The notes: a model not told the origin generated them from the sequence alone. Positions 51,801 through 61,929 are shown, numbered from the stretch's first letter. The stretch: 64,000 nucleotides of DNA from Liolophura sinensis (GCF_032854445.1 NC_088304.1:27473732-27537731), one strand, 5' to 3'. Made by a program: numbers and translations.

Positions 51801-54366
51801 GAGACAAAGATATTCCCATCATTATCTGAGTCTCTTTCCGCCAGGCTTGGTGGTAATCTAAATATCTTCTATAGATCTCCACCAAGTCCCCTGTGTGAAA
51901 AGACTAGAGGTTATGAAGGTTGAAGATAATTTCCTGTAACAGGCAGTGTTCAACCAAGACCCGTCTTCTAAATGAGGAAATAAATATTTTCACCTCAGTT
52001 TCAATTAATACGCTTGAGGAGGAGTCCGCATCCACATTTATTACTAGGCTTATTTGTATGTACCTTTGACGAACGTTTCGTTTACCTTGACAAAAAAGAA
52101 ATCTAGTTCACTTTATGTATCCAAATATAAAGTATTAGCACTAAGAGAATTGGACTGTGGCGCTATACCTTGTAAATCATGTGATTTTAACATTTTCCAA
52201 GTATCACGCTCTTATATCTTGTATCCGTATTTCCAGGTTGGACCGTTATCCAGAGACGCCAGGACGGCTCCGTCGACTTCTACCGGAAGTGGGACGACTA
52301 CAAAAAGGGTTTCGGGAATCTGGAGAGCGAATTCTGGCTGGGAAATGACAACATCCATTATCTCACTAACCAAGGTATGGCATCCTCAATGTACTCACAT
52401 AAAAGGCAATCTTGAAAATTTTACATGGACAAATTTATAGACACGTTTCCTACCCGGCAAAATCCTATATTGCTTCCAGTCGTTGGAAAGTTCATCAGCT
52501 ATAAGTGAAATAGTCCTGAATACCGTGTACCACAATCCATCAATTTAAGAGCGTAATTAAACTTTGTAGGATGTGTCATATTTGCAAATTGGGGTCAGTA
52601 TATGTCCCCTGTAACTTTATCTAGTGTTGAGAAAAAAAATAGTCCTGAATACCGTGTACCACAATCCATCAATTTAAGAGCGTAATTAAACTTTGTAGGA
52701 TGTGTCATATTTGCAAACTGGTATCAGTGTATGTCCCCTGTAACTTTATCTTCTGTGGAGAAAAATTACTCTTTTTCTCTCATAAATAAGGTTTTTGATG
52801 AAAAATAGCGCTCTGATTTTGTCTTAAATATTATTTTTGAGAAATTAGTTACGGCAGAAAAAAAGTAAATGCGTTTCAAGCCTCTGGACATATCAATTTA
52901 TCATTAAGGAAACCTTACATCATTTAGAATTCTGCTGTTCAAAAACCATTTGCGTTTTACATCATTGGTGCCGTTCACTGAATCTTGGAAGCTATTTTGT
53001 ATTCATAATACATTTATTTTATAACGGTGCTGTAGACATCTTCTAAGTAGTATGTCCAAGACGGAAACACGTCTTTTGGGATGTCCATCTGCAGCGAGTG
53101 CAGGGCGTCCTCTTGTTATTTACTTAGGCCTACTTAAAAGCCCTAGATATTATCTGCTTGTCCTAATAATGTGCTTAATTTATCTCTTATGATGAAAATC
53201 ACCAGCGTAATGAATAAGCATTAATATGCCGACAACACCCAGTCTCTCTGCACAAGGAAAAAGCAATGCACGCAAAAGGCGAACTTGGATTTACGTATCT
53301 CTACAGGAAACAATTATTACCACGTCAGATAAACCCAAGTACTTGTTTATCGTGTACCCGATCGTGCTGCGAATGGGTTGGCGGAAACACGCAGGCAGGA
53401 AACCTAGAAAAATGATGCTACCATCTGCTAATAGTGGAAAAGTTAGAAGTCAAAAGTGTCATTTAATAACTCGACATTAGTTTCAATTTGTATGATAACT
53501 ACTGTAACAGGTTGTGTGGGGGTGGTGATATATAGGATGTTGTCGCTATGTTACGCACACGACGGTCAATGGGTACTTGTCTAAATCAGTCGCATTTCCT
53601 GTATTGCGACAAAGTCTATATTTTAAAGTGTGGTTTTTTCAGCTTGTGTTGATGCCCTAAATATTCATACACTTGTACCTAAAACATGTGCTGTTAATAA
53701 TTGCAAATAAGAAAGTAGTTCTCTCCACATGTGCGTACCTAATTCAATATACATGTATTGCGTTTGTTTATTTGGGACTATTTTACGCTACAAATAGGGA
53801 ACATTTCAATTGTACGGGGACAGTCATGTAAATAGATGGAGGGAGCCGGCAAAGTTTTATTGACACCGCTGCTTAGTTTTTGCCAGAAATAGATATACTC
53901 CAGTCCTCTTCTAATAAAAATACTCCACTTTGCAGGTGACACAAAACTTCTTATTCAACTAGAGGACATGAGTGGCAAACGTTACCATGCCTCTTACGAC
54001 GAATTCAAGGTGGACAACGAAAAGAACCTCTACACCCTTAATGTAAAGGGTTACCATGGTAACGCGGGTGATTCACTGACGTCACAATGGAAAAAACACG
54101 ACGGGAAGCCGTTCAGCACGTACGACCGGGACAACGACGGACGTAACTATGACAACTGCGCGGAGCACTATCATGGCGCTTGGTGGTTCAATACTTGCTT
54201 TGATTCCCACCTGAATGGACGTTATTACACCAAAGGATCGCATTCGAACTACTTCGTGAGGAACGGCATCCTCTGGAACGGCATTCATGAATATTCATCG
54301 CTGAAACACGTGACCATGATGGTTACCAACGTGCAAAGCAGACCGGGGCACAGGAATGACGTGTAG
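31219..54366 (+). CDS. Gene B: secreted coiled-coil fibrinogen-related protein, 4 coding exons
   Basis: Spliced coding sequence join(31219-31726, 51134-51253, 52237-52374, 53936-54366), 1197 nt, 398 aa. Seen: signal peptide (about 1-19), a strongly basic stretch (residues 25-36, [11 protein letters not shown]), Cys37-Asn-Cys39, coiled coil (about 40-155), and FBG domain from D170. FBG hallmarks: Cys171/Cys203, [32 protein letters not shown] at 319-323, and Cys330/Cys343 around HYHGAWWF. All introns are phase 1; intron 1 is 19.4 kb. Known of the family: such proteins are secreted pattern-recognition lectins or matrix ligands. N-terminal Cys pairs in coiled-coil FBG proteins commonly tie subunits together. 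Inferred: a disulphide-linked, calcium-binding lectin and paralogue of gene A. The basic patch could be a proprotein-convertase site or a glycosaminoglycan-binding site. Both coils share a KLKA...L.K.L..TK...KQ pattern and a TPVE...TYPKG linker. Confidence 0.94.
35141..35181 (+). repeat. G-rich tract with 18-G run
   Basis: Successive G runs separated by single A or T, ending in G18 (35164-35181). It could form a G-quadruplex on the coding strand of gene B intron 1. Confidence 0.8.
35235..35385 (+). repeat. Family B repeat copy, diverged
   Basis: 'aacagtttcaatcaaaacga', 'aactgagatacataattacc', 'gaaaactattgactgattca', 'acataacttcttactttcgt' match the first half of family B. Confidence 0.5.
39681..39836. 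repeat. (TA)n microsatellite with a perfect 72-bp palindrome
   Basis: Left arm 39681-39700 (ATATGACATAGACCTGCACG) and right arm 39733-39752 are exact reverse complements, separated by 32 bp of TA repeat. A further (AT)n run follows to about 39830. Confidence 0.92.
40115..40330 (-). repeat. Family A repeat, two partial copies in tandem
   Basis: Reverse-complement family A. Near 40170 and 40258, 'agaataaaacc' is followed by 'gaggtaaaa', 'ttcaccggtta' and 'ggaccatttg', then the boundary with the 48-bp satellite. Two copies of the core lie side by side. Confidence 0.7.
40328..40519 (-). repeat. Four-unit 48-bp satellite derived from family A
   Basis: Unit 'gtctatcacattgtcgtcgc' + 'tgctctggtttcactttcta' + 'tgctgtac', starts at 40328, 40376, 40424 and 40472. 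It is the reverse complement of the family A 5' segment (agcat..gagtaaaaccagagcagcgacgac). Because 48 is a multiple of 3, it gives open frames with 16-residue repeats, which are an artefact. Confidence 0.85.
42270..42410 (-). repeat. Family B repeat copy
   Basis: Reverse-complement: 'cgaataccagtcgcagtccg', 'gggcgttccaagtcgataat', 'tgcaagatccatttccaaac', 'caacgtttaacgctagc'. Confidence 0.6.
42626..43205 (-). pseudogene. Broken reverse transcriptase (retroelement relic)
   Basis: Minus-strand frames from about 43190 read [16 protein letters not shown], then a stop (TAG), then [12 protein letters not shown] (the catalytic DD motif), EIYPPSLDF, a one-base frameshift near 43000, [50 protein letters not shown], ending [11 protein letters not shown] at 42626. 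Block order is that of an RT palm and following segment common in invertebrate genomes, possibly Penelope-like. At least one stop and two frame breaks (the second at the PMG-CA junction near 43187) show it is dead. It lies antisense in gene B intron 1. A smaller relative is at 18461-18616. Confidence 0.75.
50625..50960 (+). repeat. Family A repeat copy with long 3' part (gene B intron 1)
   Basis: Core ('cagagcagcgacgagagtgt', 'gatagttgacaaatgttcac', 'gtgaaatacagccacttgtc', 'ttttattctaactgttcatg'), then 'tggcttaagcag', 'gatgttaattgcaat', 'tgctgttttttcatcacatt', 'cagaccacggagatgcctaa'. The last two segments occur before the core in the 61.5-kb copy, implying a repeating unit. Confidence 0.75.
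51134..51253 (+). CDS. Gene B exon 2: start of FBG domain
   Basis: 120 bp, acceptor TTCATTGCAG|AT, donor AATTCTG|GTAACC. Encodes [10 protein letters not shown]...[13 protein letters not shown] with the first disulphide pair. Same length and phase as gene A exon 2. Confidence 0.94.
51254..52236 (+). other. Gene B intron 2
   Basis: 983 bp, GT/AG, phase 1. No repeat or RNA recognised. The matching intron in gene A is 985 bp, but that one holds two SINE inserts, so the similar length is coincidental. Confidence 0.9.
52237..52374 (+). CDS. Gene B exon 3: central FBG segment
   Basis: 138 bp, acceptor ATTTCCAG|GT, donor AACCAAG|GTATGG. Encodes [19 protein letters not shown] and [15 protein letters not shown], very close to the FBG consensus. 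Confidence 0.95.
52511..52766 (+). repeat. 129-bp tandem duplication in gene B intron 3
   Basis: The unit beginning 'tagtcctgaataccgtgtac' starts at 52511 and 52640, with few differences between copies ('aaattggggtcagtatatg' against 'aaactggtatcagtgtatg'). A recent local duplication. Confidence 0.9.
52767..53935 (+). other. Rest of gene B intron 3
   Basis: Intron 3 runs 52375-53935 (1561 bp). Outside the tandem duplication nothing is recognised; an 84-codon frame at 53226-53480 has no motif. Confidence 0.7.
53936..54366 (+). CDS. Gene B exon 4: C-terminal FBG segment and stop
   Basis: Acceptor CACTTTGCAG|GT, 431 nt to TAG. Encodes [39 protein letters not shown] and [10 protein letters not shown]. 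It ends with a short gene-specific tail (SRPGHRNDV). Confidence 0.95.
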
Positions 54367-56860
54367 TGTGACGAAATTCGTGACGTGTGTGATACCCATT
54401 ATGGTTTGATGAATCTCGGTCTACCGGATGCCCTCACGGGGGAGAAAGAGGGCGTATTTTTCATGAGAGCATACCGTTGTGGATTCGTGGTATTTTCTCT
54501 CCCTCCCAGCTTGAAACAGCTCTCTCCCGGGCAGTTAAAACCAGGGCAGAAATATTTAGACGAAGTATTTTAGGAGACTAAACACTTACAATGGACTCTG
54601 TAGAATTTCAGAGGTGAAGTCCCAACCAGTGACCCCGCCTAACTAAGCCCATTTTTCTTGGTGTTGACCGTGAACTTTCATCCCGATGAGATTTGGTCCG
54701 AGAAAGATGTGGAAGATGAAAGATGTGAAAGATACGAGATGAGGAAGATGAAAGATGTGATAACACGAAGCTGTCTTCGTGGGTTACCCAGAAAGTGCAA
54801 ACCTGGACTGACAACTAATTTATGCAGACACAAAACTGGGGAGCCGAGGCTGTGCCCTTTGTTATTTTATTCATCGTCATCTGTTTTTCTATAGCAAATG
54901 ACATACAGTGCCAAAAGAACGAAACGAAACATTTTTGTGAAATGGTGCTGACTTTGTAAATTATTTCTTTAATGTTGTGTCATGTAGAAGTGTCTAGGAA
55001 GTGTACATGTATCTACACGTAAATGTTAACTCTTGTTTGGGCAAAAGATCAGCAAATTGATCTGGAATTTCAGTTCAGCTGTCGGACTAAACTTTGTGTG
55101 TCTGTGGAAGAATATATTTATTTATTCTAATTAGTTCCAAAGAAGCAACTGAGAAGCGCATTTTAGCTTCCCGTGGCTTTTTACAGACGATCCTACCCTT
55201 TGTCATGTGATAATAACGTGGCTAGTTATTTCAAGTGTTCTATTTTGAGGTGAACTTTTCTCCTTTGTATGTAATAGTCTTTGCAAGATTGTTTAGTTCT
55301 CGGCGGGGTAATTTACAAAAACACTCTGATGAGATTGCGCTGTATTTAATTGTTTGTTCGTGTAACCTTAAAAAATAGCACGCTTTTGTGAGCCCAGTTA
55401 CGATGTTCTAGCCATGTGTTCCTTGCTACGTTCAATTAATATCACATCAATGCACGCCAGACTCTTGTACTGGCGCCAAATCTTACATTCTTTGCCAAAA
55501 TTTTCAATAAGATAAGATTTTGTAAGTTTTTCCTTCACAATGACGAGGCCGTCTCTGTAATATTCCAGAAAAGTGCCTCGTTGATTATAGTGCCTTGCAT
55601 CTTACCTCAAATAAAGTGCCTGTAAATAGTGAGGGGACATTTTTTGCTCCAGTCCTGATTGGTGGATCCGGAGAACGCTGGGTGGAGAGAAAAAATTGTC
55701 TGGTCGTTTTCAGAACAAACACTTCTCTGGTTGGTTATTTTTTTTTTCTGATGACGTATTGTTATTCGTGCGAATTTTGTATGTTTTGCGCATGTGTACA
55801 TTGATATGGAGGTATTTTTGAAGAAATAAATAGTAAACAATGACAAACATTCTAAATGTTGTATCGTATTTTTGGAATTATTTGGTGAAGAATGACCAGG
55901 TTGTACTTGCTATAAGACTCCCAAGCCTACCGAAATCCTTATTTCACCATGGTAAAGTCGTTAGTGACGTTTGGACACGACTAATACAGCTGAATGCAAG
56001 AAGGGACAGAATGCCGAAAATATGAATCAATTTACATATTGGTGGTTTTACATGCATACCGTTTTACATCCATTCGTATGCCTCATTAGATGTATATCCG
56101 TGGATGAATTCTGAGTCGAGTGAAGCATAAGACTTTACATTCAGTACAATGGATGCTACTTTGGTTGGCACTGATATGGTGCATGGGCCAAATACTAGTA
56201 GGTTCGGGTGTTCGTCTTAGGTGATTGAGTGGGGTGTCGTGTTTGGTGTCTTCGGCATAGCGTTCCAGTGATGCTTTACTACACAGAGGTCAACACTCTG
56301 TTCGATCTGTGTCACCTCCCCGCAAAAAATGACGGAAATGTTGTTTATACAAAGAAAAATATTATGGCTGTTGATAACTTATTGTAAATAACACACCTTT
56401 CCGTCTCGACCAAGAAATCCATTCATTATTTTCTCTTGACGCTGAACGATAGAACACAAATGTGCGCATCTGAACAAGAGTCCGGATGAAAATTACGATG
56501 TTGGAGTAGATTTCCTGTGTAAAGTTTCTCGATCGTCTCAGGAACTGGCTTAAACACTTTTACTCCAGCGCAATCCGTTGGCATGAGTTAATTAGCGCAT
56601 TTCCTATCTCTATCCCTCTTCCATTCTCTCTTAAAATACCCTGTGTCATTCTCACCCCACTTTCAGCACCTCACCCTCCCGCTTCCTGTAGCGCTTAACT
56701 CTCTAGCACAATTATAGTCGAATCTGGACCTTTTTGCTGGAGAAGCTCAAACATTGACCCATTCAGGTGGTGCTTTATCACGAGCAATAAAACTACACAA
56801 GTTCACTCCATTATACGGTGAACTGGCATTCTCCTGAACCTGTTTTTTTTTAACATATGC
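54367..56860 (+). other. Gene B 3'UTR and downstream flank
   Basis: No coding frame supported. AATAAA hexamers occur near 55611, 55825 and 56787; none is favoured by a clear downstream GT-rich element, so the 3' end is not resolved. Confidence 0.4.
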
Positions 56861-57200
56861 CAGTCGTTATTTCCTCATCTGGTTCAACACATTTGTTTCA
56901 CGTCTAACATATTTGTTTCACTTCAGACCGCTCGTTACTGCCTCATCTGGTTCAACGCATTTGTTTCACGTCTAACATATTTGTTTCAGTTCAGGCCGCT
57001 CGTTACTGCCTCCCCTGGTTCAACACATTTGTTTCACGTCTAACATATTTGTTTCACTTCAGACCGCTCGTTACTGCCTCATCTGGTTCAACACATTTGT
57101 TTCACGTCTAACATATTTGTTTCACTTCAGACCGCTCGTTACTGCCTCCCCTGGTCCAACACATTTGTTTCACGTCTAATATATTTGTTTCATTTCAGAC
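56861..57200 (+). repeat. Five-unit 68-bp satellite
   Basis: Unit 'cgctcgttactgcctcatct' + 'ggttcaacacatttgtttca' + 'cgtctaacatatttgtttca' + 'cttcagac'. Boundaries at 56861, 56929, 56997, 57065 and 57133. Exact 68-bp period with about 1-5 changes per unit; the first unit is the most diverged. Confidence 0.9.
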
Positions 57201-57308
57201 CTTCTTCATTGGTTTTTTGCATAACTGCGTACATTACGAGTTCGAATAGGGCTCTTTGTACAGTTTTGATCACCGAGGAAAGGAGAACCTGCCTGTAAAA
57301 TGCTACTG

Positions 57309-57366
57309 TTCATTAGGCATTAGAGCATGTGAATAATTCATTAGGCATTACAGCATGTGAATAATT
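57309..57366 (+). repeat. 28-bp tandem duplication
   Basis: 'ttcattaggcattagagcat' + 'gtgaataa' repeated once with one change (tagag/tacag). Confidence 0.85.
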
Positions 57367-57499
57367 CCAGATCAGTTTCGTCTGATAATTTATATTTAAC
57401 ATCGCCTCATTTTTCTCTTTTACCTAATTTTGCTTGTCATGGTATTACGGACGTGTTAGTTGCTACTATTTGTTCTTAGCAAAGTATTTATATAAAGTT

Positions 57500-57602
57500 T
57501 CCATTTGTCAACTATCACACCATCGTCGTTTCTCTGGCGACGTTAAACCCCAAGCACTCACTCACTCACTCGTTTCTCTGGTTTTACTCTTCATGCTGTA
57601 CT
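57500..57602 (-). repeat. Family A fragment split by a SINE tail
   Basis: Reverse-complement family A ('catttgtcaactatcacacc', 'atcgtcgtttctctgg', then after the insert 'ttttactcttcatgctgtac'). Interrupted by a 33-bp insertion flanked by duplicated target sequence. Confidence 0.75.
57538..57570 (+). repeat. 33-bp CACT-tailed SINE end with 11-bp target-site duplication
   Basis: 'cgacgttaaaccccaagcac' then (TCAC)n. Flanked by CGTTTCTCTGG at 57527-57537 and 57571-57581. Same tail as the element at 2123-2235. An extremely 5'-truncated insertion. Confidence 0.85.
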
Positions 57603-58920
57603 CAATATATTGTAGAAATGTGAATGCCATTTATCTTTCAACGTCTCTCATTTTTTTTTCACTAAGGGCAATGATTTATCATTTCATGTATATTTAAAAA
57701 GGGTTCTGACAGACTCGACAAAAATAATACAAACTTTAAAATATATGACAAGATAACACATAAAGAAGTGGTTTTACGTTTTATATCATATATAGCAGAG
57801 CAAAGGGAACAACGAGTAAGTATCACAGTACAAACCAGTCGCGGAAGTGACCATGGTTAATTTAGAGGCTGGTGAGGAGATTGGCGTACTGGCAGCCATT
57901 AAGAAACGTTTCCTTCGCCAGATGTCGCTCCACAGACGATGTTCTGGCAGTTGATTTTTGAATGAGCCTGTTTCGGAGTGCTTTTCGTGCATTAATTAGT
58001 GTCAGGGTAAAAATAGGCGGAGTTGTTGCGCTGTAGGCAGAAATTTGTAAACTGAGAAATAGTTGGCAGTGGAGTGTCGGCAGACATGTTGGCATTAATG
58101 AGCCATCTAAATTCTTAACCCGTCGATGAACAGACCTGCTGGTGAATCGTGATGTTATGTAACGAGACCTTGCTGGCCCGCTGTACTCCAGAGAAAACCT
58201 GGTACACACGAAGCCTGGAATAAAACGCTTGTCCAAAGAGCCATTTAAAACGCATTTTATGGCGAAAGATGTTTAAGTGCCGTAGACGATCATATTTCAC
58301 GAAAACATGATTTACGCCCGTAAGGTGGCTAATATCCAGTGGTAAGGAAATATAAATCCCCTTTGTGTTTATATGTTAAAACATTTAATCCGGCGTGATG
58401 CAGTATTTACCAAGACGTGTTGGGATGTGTAAAATTTCCAGTCCGCTGCTGCTACACCAAGATTTATAAGAGGAACTTTTTCCCATGCAGTCTCCAAGCT
58501 GACGACTACTACTTGTTTTCTTGTGCAGAGCGAGTGCTGCTTTACCAATTTTCCCAATAAACATCATCGCAAATGTAGGAATGAATAACAGACTGCACAG
58601 TTTGGACCCGAATTACTTTAGGCGGGAAAGGTTTATCACTGAAAAAAGACTTTTTGTTAATTGGAAAAACCCAAGAAATGTAAATTTCATGTGTACATGT
58701 GAATTATACAAATTGTTTATTATTTATTTACTTGATTTAACTCGGGCATCTTGTATTGATATAACATAATATGGCCAGGCGGGTGAACCCGGAGTTCCCT
58801 GACTTAAAGTCAATGACTTAAAACGCACCATCTTGTATTATAATTTTTGCAGTGAAATGAACAGATATTTAGCAAGATGAACAGGTGATTACGCCTTTCA
58901 TCTAGCCTTCAAAACACACA
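57603..58920. other. Intergenic, no feature recognised
   Basis: A minus-strand frame of 124 codons (58236-57862) has no convincing homology. Nothing else supported. Confidence 0.4.
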
Positions 58921-59035
58921 TTTCTATACCAGCCGTCAACTAAAATAGACGTTCCAGGTCAGTAATCTCAATACAAGTTCCCAAAACAACGTTACTACAT
59001 ACCAGTAAAAAAATCAAAAAGTATGCAATTAATAC
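58921..59035 (-). repeat. Family B repeat copy, partial
   Basis: 'ctataccagccgtcaactaa', 'aatagacgttccaggtcagt', 'aatctcaatacaagttccca', 'aaacaacgtta'. Confidence 0.65.
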
Positions 59036-59944
59036 GAACGACCGCTTTTCTCAGGTCAAAAGTACTGAATTGAATTCGCGTCAAAGTTTTCTGAAACAAT
59101 TTAAATTATTTTTATCTTCCCTGCAAAACCATGCAAACGCCTACGTCTAAATTCAATAATCAACAACCGCTACCACTTCCCTTGCAGGCAATATAATGCA
59201 ATGGGACGACGGCAAAGCAGACTTTATGTTGATAAACAAACTTGCGTCTATCCAACTATGATGCATTTCACAAATTAATTGCCTGTCTCACTGACATCTT
59301 GAACAAGTTAACATCACGCCGGGAGGGATTGTTTCGCACGGCATATAAACCCTGATATCAGTACATACGCCTTTTATTTGGTCACTTGATTCCATAATCT
59401 AGAGGTCACAGAACACGACAAGCAAACGCTGGGAATGTTAAAAAAATACCCAACGGGCGTCCTTGGAAGTGTATCCTGGTACTTTCTCTGCGTATCATCT
59501 TGTAGCTCTGGCCACGTGGAGGTTGATGAATCGCTATAGATACATGTATTTGTTCGAGCCCATTATTACCACTGTTGACTCTAGAATTCATTCAAGAATA
59601 ACAGTGAGTCGAATGTAACAAACTCACATAACTGGAATAACGGTGAGTCGAATGTACAAACAGAACAAACAGCCACACAACCATTCATACACTCTAACCT
59701 ACCTGTTGTGATCGGGAAGGATTTCTTGTATTTATTTTCTGTTAACGACACATTCAATAATTTTGCATTTTTCTGGTTGTGGTTAGTATTTGAATGGAGA
59801 AAACTGAAGTGACCGGGGTAAACATACTTGGGTATGTAACATACAGACGATAGGTATACCCAGTGAACGTCATCCTTGGACTGCGTGAATGTCGGCAGTG
59901 TCTAATTTCGCTTAAATCTGGGTTAGAGGATGTATATTTATGGT
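59036..59944. other. Intergenic, no feature recognised
   Basis: Only a short duplicated phrase ('gtgagtcgaatgta') at about 59606 and 59641. No gene supported. Confidence 0.45.
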
Positions 59945-60165
59945 GTTGAATTAGATCGCCATCTTGAATATATTAACAGTTGCAATCAAAATGCAACTGA
60001 AAACCATATTTTGATTTCGTCGACTTTCAATAATTGCAAGGCCTATTCGCGAAACCACGTTTAACACAAACCACAAAAGAACTAATAAAGTATATAAAGG
60101 GTGAAAATAGGACGGATTCCTGTGGAGAAAGATAGTCAACAGTTTCCACTAATGTTGGAAAGACG
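59945..60165 (-). repeat. Family B repeat copy
   Basis: Reverse-complement, with its start lost or diverged: 'aatcaaaatgcaactgaaaa', 'aataattgcaaggcctattc', 'gcgaaaccacgtttaacaca', 'aaccacaaaagaactaataa', 'agtatataaagggtgaaaat', 'aggacggattcctgtggaga', 'agtcaacagttt'. Confidence 0.7.
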
Positions 60166-60189
60166 TAAGGTAATCAGGAACCTCTAATG

Positions 60190-60318
60190 CCATCGCTGTG
60201 AGCTCAAGTCCAGCTCATGCTGAATTCCCTCCGGTCGTATAGGTGCGGGTAGTCGTGGGTTTCCACCACCCTATTGAAATATTCTTGAATACTTCTTACC
60301 CAATCAGAAATATAAAGA
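60190..60318 (+). repeat. tRNA-derived SINE, 5'-truncated
   Basis: B box 'gtgagctcaagtccagctca', body 'ggtagtcgtgggtttccacc', then 'attgaaatattcttgaatac'. Worn tail; same family as 2556-2834. Confidence 0.7.
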
Positions 60319-60350
60319 AAGAGATAAGAATGTACGTTTTCATTGTGGAG

Positions 60351-60405
60351 TTGTTCTTATAAGATAAGTATTATGATTATAATCATGTTGTTCTTATAAG
60401 ATAAG
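60351..60405. repeat. 18-bp direct repeats around a 14-bp palindrome
   Basis: TTGTTCTTATAAGATAAG at 60351-60368 and 60388-60405, enclosing the perfect palindrome ATGATTATAATCAT (60373-60386). Confidence 0.85.
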
Positions 60406-60454
60406 GGTATATCTCAGATAAAGATGTATGTCTTGGTTGTGGGCTTGATGTGGG

Positions 60455-60625
60455 AGGAAATCGGGCAGAGCCCGGGGGAAACGCACGGCGATCAGCATGT
60501 TGCTGCCAGACTTTCCCGCGTACGGTGGAAGCGGAAGTCAGCATGAGCTGAACTAGAACTCAGAGCAACGGCATTGTTGAGAAACTCCTGGGCCATTGCC
60601 CCATCTCGGCCATGGATGCTCCTTA
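60455..60625 (-). repeat. tRNA-derived SINE, head and body without tail
   Basis: Minus-strand: A-box region worn, B-box region 'tgagttctagttcagctcat', body 'gtttcccccgggctctgccc', ending near 'cccaca'. It lies about 130 bp from an opposite-strand SINE fragment, so the two form an imperfect inverted pair. Confidence 0.7.
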
Positions 60626-61386
60626 TGTAAAATTGCACACACAAACGCGATGCACAATATTTAAAATACTCGCTACTGCAATCGAGTGGATCTGCAGCTA
60701 TTCACCAGATAAGTGTGAAGTCCATCGGATGAATGCTGGTGGAGGAAATCGAAGTACAAACACACTTACGTAAAGATTCCTAACTTTGTACAGTTTTATA
60801 AATATGGCATTTCTGTTAGGTGTTTGGGTAAGTTTCTGAGGTATGTGTCTAGGAATTTTAATTGGATAAGGATATTGTGCGCGTGTTCACTACTATATTA
60901 TCATATTTTTTTTTAAACCAATTAACTAATTACGGGTAAGTCATAAAAAGGTTCACCTCTCGAGGTGAACAATAATTATTGCTGCAACTTGCCTTCAAAG
61001 CTTTCCGGATATGTGCGGAGATACGGTGAGTAAATAAGACCCCGACAACGACGGTACTAACGAGTTTTTATTCCCATGCCTTTTTAAGGGCGCATGCTTC
61101 ATAACCACGCATGTTTTTCGTCATGCTAAATGGCGCAATTAGGCTTATATAATGGAGCCTGTAAAGAGAATCTTGTCTCTAGTCCAGTTTGCGTGAACTT
61201 AACGTATACTTATATAAAAGGTTCTGTAAAGCTACATGCTTTCCTTATAACATAAATATATAGATTAGGGTTCCATTCTAACTGTACATATGCTTAATCG
61301 TAGCTACGTAAAATGCCCCCTATACCATGACATGGGCAGAATTATTTTTTCAAAAGGCTGCGACCTTAAATGCAATGATAATGTTG
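60626..61386. other. Intergenic, no feature recognised
   Basis: A short hairpin-like 'ggttcacctctcgaggtgaa' + 'c' lies near 60950-60970. No gene. Confidence 0.45.
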
Positions 61387-61455
61387 GCCGCCGTCGTATA
61401 AGTGTAATATTCTTGAGAGTATGGCGTAAAACAGCAATCGAATAAATAAACAAAT
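61387..61455 (+). repeat. SINE 3' tail, 5'-truncated
   Basis: 'ccgccgtcgtataagtgtaa', 'tattcttgagagtatggcgt', 'aaaacagcaatcgaataaat'. Body and head absent. Confidence 0.75.
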
Positions 61456-61494
61456 AATTTTATTTTATTATATGTTACCGATCAAGAATGACCC

Positions 61495-61830
61495 TAAATG
61501 CTGTGTTGCCATCACATTTCTTATGTACAATAAACATTAAAACAACGTATACGGACTAGGCCTCGGGGATACCTGAACCACTAGCAAAATCCTGGTACCG
61601 ATAATAAAATAAGACTAGCTATGTAAAGCATATTGTGTAAAACCAGTGCGATAACTGACAAATGGCCCCACGTCTTTCCGGTGAAAGCCGGCCTCTTGTC
61701 AATTAGCCCAGCTCAGTTAGAGTTTTATTCCAACCGTTCAGGTACAAATGGATTCTCTGAGCAACGCACGTGCCCCTTGCACCACAGCTTAAGCATATAT
61801 AAACATATATAGTTGACAAAATGCAGAATA
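61495..61830 (+). repeat. Family A repeat copy, long
   Basis: Begins with the segment 'tgctgtgttgccatcacatt' and 'taggcctcggggatacctga', then the core ('gtgcgataactgacaaatgg', 'tccggtgaaagccggcctct', 'tgtcaattagcccag', 'gttttattccaaccgttcag'), then 'gcccc.tgcaccacagcttaagca'. The order is shifted relative to the 50.6-kb copy. Confidence 0.7.
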
Positions 61831-61929
61831 TATGTTAATGTATAACATAAAAATATGTTAATTATAATTGATTAGATGTCACTGGCCTAGAATTATTCCA
61901 CTTACATGTAATGCACAATTAGATAATGT

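Noticed and set aside
57862-58236. 124-codon minus-strand frame with a weak resemblance to a receptor TM7/tail segment
   Set aside because: No upstream transmembrane segments in any frame and no clear consensus motif; the resemblance is too weak.
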